Positions 48,437 to 60,066 of a DNA stretch of 64,000 nt are shown piece by piece (the stretch's first letter is position 1; each line of letters opens with the position of its first letter). The stretch spans positions 1,364,001 through 1,428,000 of the forward strand of contig JABWDB010000038.1 of the NCBI GenBank assembly GCA_019614645.1, written 5' to 3'. Below the pieces are notes generated by a model, which worked only from the letters and a program-made list of their open reading frames with translations, searched no databases and was not told the origin of the DNA. A program made the position numbers and the translations under genes. Source of the DNA: Stratiolaelaps scimitus (taxonomy: Eukaryota; Arthropoda; Arachnida; Mesostigmata; Laelapidae).

Positions 48437-51400
48437 TATATATATATATCATATATATCAATTGGCGAAGGGACAAAGTTGCGTAACATTATCTTTGGGG
48501 TAAAAGTGAACGTTTATTAATTTTGTGAATTTAATCTAACCCTGAAAGCTCGTTTTAAGTTAATAAACGGTGAGTTTGCCAGGCAAACATAGTCCCGTAG
48601 ATTGTGGTCGTAGAGCGGCCCGACTCCCTCCGGAGAAGTATATGCTGACTAGATACTATATAAATATAGTATATAATTGAAATGGTCTATATAGTCATAG
48701 CGGAAGCTTCAGGATTCGGTACTATCATCGTCGTTGAAGCACCTACGGTAGTCGCATATGCTCATATGTGTGCCGTAAGTTGCAGTGATTAATTGTAGAT
48801 TGTCCGTTTCTTCGTAGATCCTTCAGGGAGACTACCAGTGGATGTCTTACCGAGAGTTCGATCGAAAGGTTGACCTCGTTGGGCGCGCACTGATGTCTCT
48901 GGGAGTTCGTCCTCGGCAGAATGTCTGTATTCTCGCCGAGACACGAATGGAGTGGATGTTGACAGCGCAGGCGTGCCTCAGGATCAATATTCCAGTGGTC
49001 ACGCTGTACGCGACACTTGGAGAAGAAGGCATCATTCACGGTGAGACACGAACATCATGTCATGATTCTCTTCCTATTTAATGCCTAATGCCAGTCCCAA
49101 TCCAATGGCATATGATAAATTTAATTCACATATCACGTCGAACATTTTAATGCTTATTTTAAGTTTAATTGTTTAGAAAGCATTCGTTCTTACTTCATCT
49201 AAAATTCTATGAGGTTGCTATTCTTCTTTAAAATAGCTTTGTACGGCTTAGTTTACGACTCTAGCTTCTGCGTCTATGGGAGATCTAGTGATTTCGTCAA
49301 ATATTGGGTTTCTCATAGCGGCGAGCCAACTGCACCCCACTCAATGCTTCGTCCAAATCGTCTCGATTAATTCGAACGAGGCGATAAGAGTCAATGAAAT
49401 TTTAGCTGTCGTTTCTATTATCATTTGAGATTATGCACGCGTTGCTATTTCCGGCAATTGATGTTTACAGCATAAGTAAGCCGGATGTTCAATGTAACTG
49501 ATCTCTGTTTGGCTCCGGACCGTTCAGAGAAGGAAGCATGTAAGAAAGTATTATCGTTATATATTACTTCATATATTGGAATGCTCTGTGGTCCCAATGA
49601 ACAATATTTTCGGACAGACTGCTTACAGACAAGGCAATTTTCGGAGATTTGGTTAGACAAAGTAGATATGATTTGACAGACTTTAAGATGGTCAATGCGA
49701 ACTGGCCCAACTTCGGTATTCGGTAGTACCTCTGCAGCGGGACATACCCGTGAGAATATGCGCTTTCCTTTACGAGGAAGCCGGAAGGAAAATAATAATA
49801 ATCGTTGTAGCAAGCCAATCACTATGCGAGCTTGATAAAAATCCTTCTGGTAAAAAAAAATAAAAAATTGCCTCGACCGGTGTGCGTCAAACATCGGTAA
49901 TTTCTGGGTGGTTTTTAAGAATAGCAGTCTTTGCCGTCTAAAGATTCTGTTGCTACATGGAAGTTTGCCAAGATCTTCGAATACGTCGCATTTATATGTT
50001 GCACAGCGTCAATCCTAGGTCAATGGTTGCATAATAAGTACAATACTGATACTTGATGCTATGTGATTGTTCTCAGAGACAACTGATCCTAAAAGTAAAC
50101 TTTATTGTAGTTCCATTGAATAATTCATTTGTTTTGTGCGAATTGTCTAGATTAACCCTACGCGTTCATGTGATCACTACAGGGTTTGTAATTCGAGCAG
50201 TGATTCGTTCGTAGGGGCTTTTAACAATGATCATTGATTGCGTTGCAGGAATCACGGAGACGGAGACAACACATCTCATCACGTCTCAGGACCTGATGCC
50301 CAAAGTGGGCAAATTATTGCCTCAGCTGCCCTCCGTTACACACATCATCTATATGGAGAGTACGATCCACAAGACAAAGCCCGAGCTTGACAAAACGCTC
50401 GGGGTCCATTTGGTTCCGTTCTCGCAGCTTGAGGTGCTGGGAAAAACTGCCGATGAGGGACTTAAGGGTAAGTTTTTGCTCAGAAAGTGGTATGCTCTAC
50501 ATAATAATAATAATAATAATAAACTCTTGCAAATTTTGGATCGAAGTACTCCCGTATTCTTTTTCTCGACACTCGAAAGCGGTGTTTCAGTTGACCACAC
50601 AACACCGCATAATCAAACATATAGTATAGCTGAAATTGATCACGTGTTTAACGCAGCATTAACAGAATAAAAAATGAGTACAGCAGTCAACATCTGGTTT
50701 CAAAAAACCACGATCACGGGATGAATAGATGGACGTTAGGAGGAGTGTACGTTAAGTTCCATCAGCGAGTGCTATTACATTAATTGTTCAAAGTCAGCCA
50801 ACTGCGAACAGCATGTCACGTTTAATCTGTATCTGTTATCTTATGCTACTAAGAGTTTATTTTTCTTCCTCCGTCTTGAATTGATTTTGGTGTAGGTGAG
50901 GTCCCAGGCCCGAACGACACAGCGATTATCATGTACACTTCGGGCTCAACAGGCAAGCCAAAAGGAGTAATGATCACTCAGGCCAATATCGTTGCAACGG
51001 CCAGGGGTTTCCAAACGATGGTGCCCGAGGTGAGATGTTCGTCGTCTTTGTTTAAATAACAGTAACTTGAATATATAGATTTTTTTCATTTCTATCGTTA
51101 TGCACCACTTCGCAAAAATTGAGTTCCATCTTACCTCTTTATTTTAGTGTTTCAAACGTATAATTTCTAATGGTGGTTGTTTGTTATTATTTTTTTAGTG
51201 TTATAATTGTGATCCATTTTATTATCTAGCTTCATTTCGAATGTTCATTACCATCGACGATAGATGCGAGTGTGTTGAATAATTAAATGCATTAATTGCG
51301 ATGGCGGCAGTTGTCATCATGTACATTGATTCCCATTGGTTTTTCACATAGGTGGATCCCCGTGACGCGTACATCGCTTATCTGCCGTTGGCGCACATCT

Positions 51401-52575
51401 TCGAGCTGTGCTGTGAGATGGTGGCCATTGCTCTCGGCGTCCGAGTTGGCTACGCATCGCCCCTCACGCTCACGGATAAATCAACAGGCGTAAAGACTGG
51501 CTGCAAAGGTGACGCCACCCTTTTGAGGCCCACCGTCATGGTGTCGGTGCCGCTGATTCTCGACCGAATCCGCAAGAGTGTCACAGAGGCCGCAGAAGCG
51601 AAGGGACTGTTTTCGAAGATGTTCTTCAAGCACGTCATTAACTACAAGGCGTTCTGGCAGCGGTGGGGTTTTAATACACCGATCCTTGACCTCGCAGTAT
51701 TCAACAAGATGAAGGCGCTTCTTGGAGGTCGTATCAAGGTCGTTGCCACCGGCTCCGCTCCCCTTTCGGCCGATACTCATGCGTTCATCAAGGCCTGTCT
51801 CGGCTGTGACCTGATTCAGGGCTATGGACTCACGGAAACTTCAGCCGGCGCCACTGTGATGGAGCTCAGTGACACGAGTCTGGGAAGAGTTGGCTCGCCC
51901 CTAGCTGGTACGATGCTTCGTCTCGTCGACTGGCCTGAAGCAGGATACTTTTCAACGGATAAGCCAAACCCTCGGGGAGAGCTTGTGATTGGCGGAGCCA
52001 CCGTTTCGAAGGGCTATTACAAAAATGAAGCTCTGACAAGAGAATGCTTCAAGGTTGCATCTGATAACCTCAGATGGTTCTACACAGGGGATGTCGGTGA
52101 GGTATATCCGGATGGCACCATTAAAATTATCGACAGAAAGAAGGACCTCGTAAAGCTTCAATTTGGCGAGTACATTTCGCTGGGAAAAGTCGAGGCGGAG
52201 TTGAAGACATGCCCTCTTATCGAAAACGTCTGCGTGTACGGTAGTTCTTTCCATACCTATCTGGTGGCTCTGGTCGCACCCAACGAGAAGAACCTGGAGC
52301 AGCTGGCGGCTCGCCTGAACAAGCAGGATTTGACGTTCCAGGAAATGTGTGAAGATGTTGAAATTAAGAAGACGGCCACTAACGAAATTCTCGAGCATGC
52401 CCGTCATTGCAATTTGCATAAGATGGAGATTCCAACAAAGATTAAACTATGCTCGGAGTCTTGGCAGCCAGACTCCGGCCTCGTAACGGCCGCTTTTAAG
52501 ATTCGCAGGAAGCAGATCACCACCTACTATCAAAAAGACATCGATCAGATGTACACTAACTCCAAGTCGACCTAA
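40888..52575 (+). CDS. Acsl: Long-chain acyl-CoA synthetase, ACSL3/4 class (six exons, 796 aa)
   Basis: Joining 40888-41051, 47115-47541, 48818-49040, 50249-50467, 50896-51029 and 51352-52575 gives 2,391 nt with consistent phases and a single terminal TAA. The enzyme converts long-chain fatty acids, ATP and CoA to acyl-CoA through an acyl-AMP intermediate. Family members sit on the ER, lipid droplets or peroxisomes. Seen here: an N-terminal hydrophobic anchor (about residues 15-45), a Ser/Ala/Gln-rich linker (about 83-138), the P-loop-like AMP-binding motif [11 protein letters not shown] (358-368), QGYGLTE (545-551) and the fatty-acyl signature from YTGDVG to IIDRKKD (633-654). KLQFGEY..LGKVE and [13 protein letters not shown] follow near the C terminus. 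QGYGLTE and the KPNPRGE block favour ACSL3/4 over ACSL1/5/6. The length exceeds the usual 670-720 residues because of the linker. A sense mariner relic lies in intron 41052-47114. Confidence 0.93.
42848..42875. repeat. Inverted repeat, 10-bp perfect arms
   Basis: TAATAGGCCA (42848-42857) and TGGCCTATTA (42866-42875) flank an 8-nt loop. The core GGCCTAT is shared with the palindrome at 34241. Confidence 0.75.
43287..43371 (+). repeat. Dispersed repeat family R2, copy 2
   Basis: Matches 7777-7862 in the same orientation over its whole length, with scattered substitutions. Diverged flanks show it is a discrete unit. It ends about 200 bp before the mariner relic, but copy 1 has no mariner beside it, so it is probably independent. 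Confidence 0.75.
43471..43528 (+). repeat. Threefold 19-bp tandem repeat
   Basis: Three units of the type GGGAATTTCGCACTCTGAA follow one another (43471, 43491, 43510), with a fourth partial TTTCGCACTGGGAA near 43452. The repeat lies where the N-terminal part of the adjacent mariner would be expected. Confidence 0.85.
43560..44115 (+). pseudogene. Broken mariner transposase
   Basis: Mariner landmarks occur in order but in shifting frames. [12 protein letters not shown] (from 43582) is the linker after the helix-turn-helix. IRELATQA and W.THE (about 43670-43775) are the REL and WVPHEL blocks. [11 protein letters not shown] (from 43866) is the first catalytic block (usually TGDEKW). KVMLSI (43934-43951) is followed by a TAG where WW is usual, then [15 protein letters not shown] (44062-44094) is the C-terminal LP.RW block. 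The HDNARPH block with the second Asp, and the third Asp, are missing through an internal deletion. Several frameshifts and stops make it inactive. The N terminus and inverted termini are not recognisable. It lies in the same orientation as Acsl, in its large intron. Confidence 0.85.
46569..46589. repeat. (TA)n microsatellite
   Basis: About 10 units, within the large Acsl intron. Confidence 0.9.
47115..47541 (+). CDS. Acsl: Acsl coding exon 2 (Ser/Gln-rich linker and start of core)
   Basis: Acceptor TTCCAATAG|G at 47113-47114 is the one that completes the split Arg55 in phase; downstream AGs up to 47176 do not fit the frame. Residues 56-197. About 83-138 are Ser, Ala and Glu rich with a run of seven Gln (117-123) coded by mixed CAA/CAG. 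From about 139 (GPWVRRVHR) the sequence aligns with the conserved start of ACSL3/4, ending [14 protein letters not shown]. The donor is AAG|GTTGGT; a better-looking GGTAAAA lies 4 nt downstream but would break the frame. Confidence 0.82.
47542..48817 (+). other. Acsl: Acsl intron
   Basis: Phase 0 intron of 1,276 nt with a long, partly interrupted (TA)n tract at 48391-48458. No other feature seen. Confidence 0.8.
48391..48458. repeat. (TA)n microsatellite, interrupted by CATA
   Basis: About 68 nt of TA units with two TCATA interruptions. Confidence 0.95.
48818..49040 (+). CDS. Acsl: Acsl coding exon 3
   Basis: Acceptor TTTCTTCGTAG|ATC, donor CACG|GTGAGA (phase 1). Codes residues 198-271 plus one base of Gly272. 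It includes [11 protein letters not shown] and [13 protein letters not shown], then [15 protein letters not shown], all characteristic of the ACSL3/4 N-terminal domain. Confidence 0.92.
49041..50248 (+). other. Acsl: Acsl intron
   Basis: Phase 1 intron of 1,208 nt. A 149-codon minus-strand open frame (49445-49894) shows no recognisable family and is taken as chance. Confidence 0.8.
50249..50467 (+). CDS. Acsl: Acsl coding exon 4
   Basis: Acceptor GCGTTGCAG|GA, donor AAGG|GTAAGT (strong, phase 1). Residues 273-344 with split Gly at both ends: [15 protein letters not shown], then THIIYMEST, corresponding to the ACSL3/4 'SYLITS..HIIYVD' region. Confidence 0.92.
50896..51029 (+). CDS. Acsl: Acsl coding exon 5 (AMP-binding motif)
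   Basis: Acceptor TTGGTGTAG|GT, donor GAG|GTGAGA. Residues 346-389. It carries the nucleotide-binding motif [11 protein letters not shown] (358-368), preceded by DTAIIM, the invariant core of the adenylate-forming superfamily. Confidence 0.95.
51352..52575 (+). CDS. Acsl: Acsl coding exon 6 (terminal exon, catalytic core and C-terminal domain)
   Basis: Acceptor TTTTCACATAG|GTG, then 407 codons to TAA. It holds [54 protein letters not shown] (545-555), [47 protein letters not shown] and the C-terminal [17 protein letters not shown]. All key family residues appear intact. More than half of the protein is coded by this one uninterrupted exon. Confidence 0.97.
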   Translation: MDPRDAYIAYLPLAHIFELCCEMVAIALGVRVGYASPLTLTDKSTGVKTGCKGDATLLRPTVMVSVPLILDRIRKSVTEAAEAKGLFSKMFFKHVINYKAFWQRWGFNTPILDLAVFNKMKALLGGRIKVVATGSAPLSADTHAFIKACLGCDLIQGYGLTETSAGATVMELSDTSLGRVGSPLAGTMLRLVDWPEAGYFSTDKPNPRGELVIGGATVSKGYYKNEALTRECFKVASDNLRWFYTGDVGEVYPDGTIKIIDRKKDLVKLQFGEYISLGKVEAELKTCPLIENVCVYGSSFHTYLVALVAPNEKNLEQLAARLNKQDLTFQEMCEDVEIKKTATNEILEHARHCNLHKMEIPTKIKLCSESWQPDSGLVTAAFKIRRKQITTYYQKDIDQMYTNSKST

Positions 52576-52933
52576 GCCTGCTGCTTACGAGCATCCGCAG
52601 ATGTCCGTACGACGGACGTCACGGCTTGTGCAGCTGTCAAAACCCTAGGCTTAGTGAATGATAAAAGGATGGTGCTTCTGCCTCGTGGACCCCACAGAGT
52701 ATAAACCATCTAACTATTATATCTAATATGCACATTACCTTCTATTGCGTTCAAACACAACCTTATCGAATTAATTGATTTGTATAAGGGCATTATTGTC
52801 CTGATACCGTAGTTTGGGCGTTTCTTGGTCAACATGAACGACCTGATAAGTACGTTGCATGAGCTTGCATCGATATAAACTCGTCAACTTTAGAATATTT
52901 AAGACGACTCGCCCCTGATAATGAGAGAAGAAG

Positions 52934-52967
<34 letters not shown>

Positions 52968-53258
52968 AGTTGCGACTGTTCAGATGAGATGGACGGCTAT
53001 CCGGCAGATAGGGTCAAACGGATATAAGTGAAACTGGTGATGTCCTGTTAACTTGAGTGGGCAATGAGTAAGGATGGGGTTATCGAATGGCTGAATACAG
53101 CCAATGCCGACCTTGTAGGTAACTCACCAGTATTCGTGTTAGTCCGATATGTGGGACACGATTAACGACTACGTTAATTCTGATGAGGTGGCCCGACATC
53201 AATGTAGAATGCCAGTAACGACCTCAAAGTGAGCAATTATACTCAAGCTTATATTAAA
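52576..53258 (+). other. Acsl: Probable Acsl 3' UTR region
   Basis: No canonical AATAAA follows the stop for several hundred bases. Variant signals are TATAAA near 52700 and 52874 and ATTAAA at 53253-53258. A (GA)n run lies at 52934-52961. The 3' end cannot be fixed from sequence alone. Confidence 0.3.
52934..52961. repeat. (GA)n microsatellite
   Basis: About 14 uninterrupted units, probably within or just past the Acsl 3' UTR. Confidence 0.95.
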
Positions 53259-53535
53259 CTATATCATCGTGGTCACTCAAACCGAATTGAATCGACCGAT
53301 CCCGTCAGGTCATTAACGCCCACTACTCGTGCTCCCACTCCATTTTAATATTACTAACTCATTATTCCCGTCATCAGGACAATAATAATAATCTCCTGGG
53401 AGCACCTGTGCACGTTGTTTACAGTGGACTTCACACCGCCACCGCAGCCATCTGTTTGCTTGTTTACAGCAGCAGCAGCAACACCAGGAATGCAATGCGC
53501 ATTATTGCGCCCTACCACAAGGATAGAAAGAGTGC

Positions 53536-53565
53536 ATATATATCTATATATATATATATATATAC
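53536..53565. repeat. (TA)n microsatellite with one TC interruption
   Basis: Directly visible. Confidence 0.9.
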
Positions 53566-54270
53566 ACGCAAACACACCGAGCGATGAAAAACATATAAAT
53601 ATACATATATATGTACACAGCTTCGGGGTGATTTTCTAAATGTTTAGCAGCCTCGAACCGATCTAACTCTGAAGCGGTCGTAGTTCGTTGTGAATGAGCA
53701 GAAGTTGAGGAAGGCTCTGGTTTCCGCTCTCGTTCAACATAAAAATGAAACGAAATAGTATTTTTTTGGGCACCGACAACATCCGGCTTCGGGTTTCGGT
53801 TGCTCAATTTTAGTATCTCGCTCTATTGTACAGTACTTTTCTCTCTAGCGAGTGAGAAACACCGAGAAAAAACGTCACAACAATGAGACAGATTAGGTAT
53901 AAGGGAGAATAATGTACGATGCTACTCGATGAATGAAACGTGGAACGGACGCGGGAACTGGCAGAACTTCCAGAGGACAACGATCGATTTCCACTCGAGA
54001 CATCCTCCTCCTCCTACTCCTCCTCTTCCTCCTGCGACAGGGCGGCTGATGAACATACGTCGGACGAGAAGGGTCGGAGAAGTTGGGGGAGGTGGAGGGA
54101 ATATTGTGAGAAACGAGAAAATGGACAGAGAGAGAGAGAGAGTGTGCCATCACTGCTCGGACGTGAACGACGAATCCATGGAACGTAGCTGTCTCCAGGA
54201 GATTGTACCAGAGCCCGCTTTCCAACGCACCAATGACATATTCTGTACATACGGTAATAAGCGGTAATAA

Positions 54271-54297
54271 TAATATATATATATATATATATATATA
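54271..54297. repeat. (TA)n microsatellite
   Basis: About 13 units. Confidence 0.95.
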
Positions 54298-55119
54298 CAA
54301 ACACGCACTATTAGAGGTGGGTTACTGTCACGAGTTCAGGATCGTAGCTGTAACGAAGTATAGATGTATTCGTTGTCGTAGGTGAGTTGACGATGATGAT
54401 GATAATGATGATGTCATCAGGATATAGTTTAATCGAAAGAGAGGCCCAAGGGGCTAAGCGAGATGGTATTTAGAAGAGAATGGCGGTAAGTGACATTACA
54501 AAAACAAGAAAGATTAGCGAAAAGCAAAGAAAAAAATGGGATAATTTAAAATATCTGTAACGATATTCGGAACTCGAGTTTGATATTGAATGAGGGAGCG
54601 ATGTATTTGAGGTTGTTAATCTTCTTGTATGAAACTCCCCGAGGGACCCAATGGATGAAGTTAACGGACAACTGTGAATAGCACAGTTCACATGAGCGGC
54701 AAGTTATAGTCGTTAACATGTGAAGAAAATTCGGTATGGTGACCGTATGTATATGTAACGAGGATTTATACCTCAGAAAGATGGTGATCGGCTGAGCTCC
54801 GCCAGATTGAGCAGAAGAAATCCCTGAACAGCAGCGGGATACTCGGCAGCGATGAGAAGCTCAGAAATGATGATTAGTGAAGAGGTGACAAACAAGGAGA
54901 GATAGATGACTATATGAATTTACAATAAAATAATGAATAAGTACAGCCAAGAGGAGGATATACGGTTTTTCATAAATCGACATAATGATGGTGATATTAT
55001 ATATTATGAAGGTAACCGCCTCTCTCTCTTTCATTCGTTACTTATTGGTCATTAAAGTTATGCTGATGATAACGTTGGATATGGATACCATACTACTCGT
55101 AGCGTTTTATGCTAGCGCG

Positions 55120-55142
55120 CTATATATATATATATATATATA
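55120..55142. repeat. (TA)n microsatellite
   Basis: About 11 units following GCTAGCGCGC. Confidence 0.95.
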
Positions 55143-56790
55143 CGTGATGTGATTATAAACTTATAAATATGAGGAAAAAATAATTAATAATAACATTACA
55201 CGTAAGGTGTTAAATAGGAATTCAACTGAAAGTGCTGGAGAAACAGTAATAGCGAAGCTGACGTAAAGAGAGCAAAACCAGTTACCGTTAATGGACGATG
55301 ATATTATAATAATTACCCAATGACTGATGACGACACGAAGAACAACTGCAGCAGCAGTAGGAGCAACAGTATCCATAAATATTCAAAACTAAATTCTATG
55401 TGTCAAGCCACTTTACAGGATCACAACACTACTACCACCACATAGTGAATAAAATGATAATAATAATCATAATGATAATAATAATAAACAAAAATAAAAT
55501 GTGTTATAATTGTGAACCTCAATACACTTCAGTTGTCTCTTTCTCTCGTTCTCATTTGTTCCACTCTGTCATCAGCATTGACGTCATCGTGCCTCCATAG
55601 ATTATCCTACTTTGTATCAACTTGCATAAATAAACACGGCGCCAGTTTTTACTAAGCATACGGAAATCATCCATCGAAGTCAATAAAATTAAGCCGAAGT
55701 TAATCAAATAATTGAGCTAATAAAGATGAGTCACCGAGCATGTGTCTAGCTCAATAGCACGCCTGACTTCGAACATCTTAATCCTCACGCTTGCATTTAC
55801 AAGTAATCATCATATCTCCTCGTCGCTATGATTTCATTTATAGTTAATATGTTTTTTAAATTTACCCATACACTACGTGGAAGAACTGATTACATCTAGT
55901 TGCACCCAAGTCGATATGGTGAGACCGATGGTGTGACATCAATTGATTTATAACCGTGATTATGAAAATATGACTTATTTTCCAGAGCCAAACCTTTAGT
56001 TTGTAAATGAGAGTATTTATTAGTCTTCCTTTTAGTTCGAAATGACGCACACAATCGTTTGCGAATGTGAACGAATTTAGTTCAATTCCATTCAGCTGAG
56101 GATGTGTTATATTTTATTGTCATCAAAAGAATGCATCTTCACTTCTGCTCAATCTTCTCGAGAAGTAAAATGTTGGACGCAAAGGTTAGATTCGCCCTGT
56201 ACAGCATCTAATATATCCCCGTACCTCGCCCTCTGCCGCATGACTTGTTCACCTTAGTTTCACTGCAGCGAAACTGCTCTGCAAAACTTCGAGATCAAGC
56301 AGTTTATTGGACGATTTATGTAGAAAAAGCTTTATATAGCGTGTCACCAAATATCGCATTCTTAGTGCTGGTCAAGCTCCCCTATAAACATTGCTGCTAT
56401 TAACTAACAATACCATTTGCATGAGTCGATCAGTGTGCAACCAAACTCGGAATTAAAGTGTTTCGTCGGTCTAACAAAATTCCGTACAATTCCGTTTGCT
56501 GTTAAATTCCTAATGTCAAATGACCAACTCGTTGTAGGCCCCAATGATGGGGTGACAGGTTAGGTATTTTCCGAGCCTCCTGTCTGCTGAGAATACATAA
56601 TTCGAGGCTTACGAATAAACGTTAGGCGATAAAACAGATATTTCTCTAAATTTCACAGAACATGGAAATAAGTGAGTGAACCCAAAAAAGCGCTTATGAT
56701 GTAAGAGAGATACTAGAAGGAATATATATATATATATGCCAGAGGGAATATATAAATATATATACATCAGCACAGCATTCATAAATAAGC

Positions 56791-56798
56791 TGACGTCA
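56791..56798. promoter_or_regulatory. Consensus CRE-like octamer TGACGTCA
   Basis: Perfect palindromic site, 20 bp upstream of the tRNA-like segment. Same octamer and 5' flank as at 25194. Confidence 0.3.
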
Positions 56799-56811
56799 AT
56801 AGAGTGAGTTT

Positions 56812-56907
56812 TGGACGGTTCAGCACTGGTTAAACAGCACGGCTTGGGGGTTGCACCAAGAACCTCGAACTGTAGGGTCTCGGGTTCGAATCCCGCGGGA
56901 TACACAT
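56812..56907 (+). ncRNA. tRNA-like segment, probable SINE head or tRNA pseudogene
   Basis: An A-box-like TTCAGCACTGGTTAA (56819-56833) is followed by a perfect B box, GGGTTCGAATC (56882-56892), with a T-stem CGGG/CCCG. The span is longer than a normal tRNA. The 3' acceptor side (GGGATAC) has no complementary 5' side, so it cannot fold as a functional tRNA. This pattern is typical of tRNA-derived SINEs. I see no clear tail or target duplication. Confidence 0.45.
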
Positions 56908-58865
56908 ATGTGGTTTGAAGCAGCAATATGAAAGTAGTAAAAACAGCCACTGAACTCTACTCTATAAACACTGACTTCTAATCATTGTATTGTGGGTGCA
57001 TTACAATAGATAGAAGTCTAGGGGACTTAGCTGAAAGCACTCTAATAAGATTGGGCTCAGAACCCTGCCTTTGTGTCTATATAACGTTGGTGACGGTGCA
57101 GGTAGGACCTATTCAAGTAGACTCTTTTTGTAAAAAAATATATGGCGTGTATCGTTCGTGAGAACAGCACACAAACTATGTATTATTCTCACCAGTATCA
57201 AGTCTAGGTGGTCCTTAAGTTGTGCTGTATCTGGTTCCGTTCATTGGAAACGGGAGCTTAGGCCAATGTCACAGGGCTGTAGAAGTAGACTGTACAAAAG
57301 CAGGAAAAGAAAAGACAACGGTCCCCCACCTAAACATGTCCTCACTGCCAGGAAACCTATCTTCAAGCAACTTTGCGAAAAATTACATGACGGGAACCTC
57401 AATTTTGTTTTAAGGAAGATTGCAAGGGAAATAACTAGAACGACTTCACGTGGCTGTTGAGTTGCTCGGCGGATCCAGCCGGCGAACCAGTAGTCTCCTT
57501 CTTCATATGGAGAGTGTTGCACAGTGCCCTCGCAAAGTCTCAAGGAAGTGTTTAATGTCGGCATGATTGTCGCTAAATGTCCCGAGAGGCAACGCAATTT
57601 CACTCCATGGGGATTTAAGGAGAAGAGCTAGCTCTGAGAAGTTGTGACAGAGATTGATTAAATACCTTGGTTGATTAATAAGTACATGTTAGGGATCAAG
57701 TAAATCCTACCTCTAGGACATGATGTTGTCTGTGTTAGATATTCGGGATCTCCATGGCTTTCAGAGTGACTGATTTAGAACCCACTCAAAACTAAAATCA
57801 AGTGCAACTATCCCAAAATAGGTTTTCGGCTGATATACTTGGGAGTCTTTAGAATTTGTGGGGTTAGTCCACTGGAGTCGAACTCATAAGGAAACGTGGT
57901 CGGTGAATTTTGATGAAATATTCTCTCTTTTCGTATACAGCATGTTTTCATAGTACCTACCTTGATATCATTGTGATATTTAGGAGAATATTGTCCTGTA
58001 TATCTTTAGCGCCTTTCTTATCTGTCGCTTGAGGCTGCTGCTGTAGTAGTATCTCTTGGAGGGAACCTGCCTCCAGCACTTGCATATCGTACGAGTCATT
58101 TTCGGAGCCAACTATGTGCGTCCTGCATTTTCTATAGGGGCCTGAGTGTCCAAGAGATAGGCCGCAGGAAATTGCCCCAAGTGAACACATTCATTTTCAC
58201 GGATTTGAGACACCCCTAGTTTATAATGCATCTCCGTGTGACTCCATCATATTTTTGCAAGAGACCATCAAAGCATCGTACGGTTAAATTCGCGGAATTC
58301 GGTTTACCCATTTGATACAACAAATACCCGTTCAGACGATCGCCTTTTACCTCTCAAGTTTCATAAAACATGAGATATGACCGAGTACTTCATTGTGTGA
58401 ATTATTACACTTCCGGAGATATCCGAAAGAAGTCATTAATATTACACTGGCGATCCAAGGCGCATATATATAATGTATGTGTATATATATAATACTATGT
58501 AAATCGCATTAGTTATTTATGCCATACGACTGTTTGTGTTAATACATACAATACTTAGTAACGTAGTTGGGGACAGGAGGGATCTCAGGACAAGGCAGCC
58601 ATGGTCATCCCGCTCCCCCGTGGAAGGATGACATTGCCCCTCTGCCCCATGGCGCTTTCCAACGATAGAGGCTAACGCTCGTCAACGTACATCACAGTTA
58701 GGTCAACCACTTTAACCAGCTAAGCAGCATAAAATTGTTGAAGTTGCATTGACACTCTTTACGAATACGTCAGATTTGGGAGGATAGTCGAAGGCCCATC
58801 CAGGTTCTTTATTATTAAAGGCTCACTAAGGGTTATTATTATTATTCAATTTTGAGGACTCAATT

Positions 58866-58901
58866 TTTGTTTGACATTACCAACCAAGTATGTCAAACAA
58901 A
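58866..58901. repeat. Inverted repeat, 12-bp perfect arms
   Basis: TTTGTTTGACAT (58866-58877) and its reverse complement (58890-58901), with a 12-nt loop. Confidence 0.85.
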
Positions 58902-59290
58902 CATTTGATCTTATTCCTGGTGACCGGAATCGCTTTCACATAAGGCCGTCGTGATGAGCTGGCACAACTATGCTGTTAAGTACAGACGCGTTTGTTGAAC
59001 TCATTATACATCTAGCTTTTTTCTTCGACAAAAAAAAGCATGACGACTCGACGATTTTGAGTTTTTCACTAAAATAGCTGCCCACATCATCACTACTATA
59101 AAAAGGACGCGACCGTTAATGCGGTGGCAGATGCTGTCCATGGGCAGCTGGGTAACATCCGTTATCGCCGATCTCCCTGCCACAATATTACATGCCTAGG
59201 CCGTAATTGAAATTGATGCACTGTATCACGGGTCCTTCGATAATATACTCGCACGAACAGTATTTTAGAACGTATACTTGCCAAGCCTTT

Positions 59291-59294
<4 letters not shown>

Positions 59295-59331
<37 letters not shown>
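59295..59331. repeat. (TA)n microsatellite
   Basis: About 18 units. Confidence 0.95.
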
Positions 59332-59334
<3 letters not shown>

Positions 59335-60044
59335 AATCATTGACTCGATGTCAGCTTATCAGCCAACCACGGTGTTTATATGATTATATTACCTACATCG
59401 TGTTTGTTTCTTATATTCCCGACTTTCACTCTCAACATGCAGCTAATTAAGCCAATTGCTTTCACCATTATGTGACATCAATTGTGTAATATACGACGTC
59501 ACAGACGCATACTCTTTGGCACCTTCATTTAAGGCCAAAATTGGTCATCTTCTCTTCGTTGATGACCGGATTTATTTTTGGCAACACTTTCTTGGATGGA
59601 CACTTTTATAATGTTGATGAAATTCTCCCTTGACGACGAAAAATAGATACGCATTTGGGGAGAGGAGGTACAGAGGATGGAGTCACAACCAGTTTCAAGT
59701 AAATTTTTGTCTTGAATCTTTCCTTTTGAAAGGGATTTCCCTATTGCATTTATTCACCCGAAGCACTACTTGTATATACCAGGCGCACGTAACCGCGTTT
59801 ACGCGTCCCGCTGATGTAAAGTTCACATTCAACTAGTCAACTCAGTGAACTGACAATTTAAAAAGCACTCGCACTCTATATCGCATAGTCCGACAACGAC
59901 GGGTGGCGTCTACGCATTATTGTAGTCAATATCGGCACTCGCACGAAATGCAGAGACTTACAGTAGCCAACTATCGCTTGTTGCGCTCGTTTAGACGGCG
60001 GGATCTCTGTATAGGTTCAGGCCCTGCGATGCGTTTGTCATTTA

Positions 60045-60066
60045 TCAACGTGGAAATCCACGTTGA
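60045..60066. repeat. Inverted repeat, 9-bp perfect arms
   Basis: TCAACGTGG-AAAT-CCACGTTGA. Confidence 0.85.

Noticed and set aside
49445..49894. 149-codon minus-strand open frame inside an Acsl intron
   Set aside because: No recognisable domain, no splice or start context, and composition typical of AT-rich non-coding DNA.
57158..57603. Overlapping plus (100 codons) and minus (120 codons) frames
   Set aside because: I considered a retroelement fragment but found no reverse transcriptase or integrase motif.
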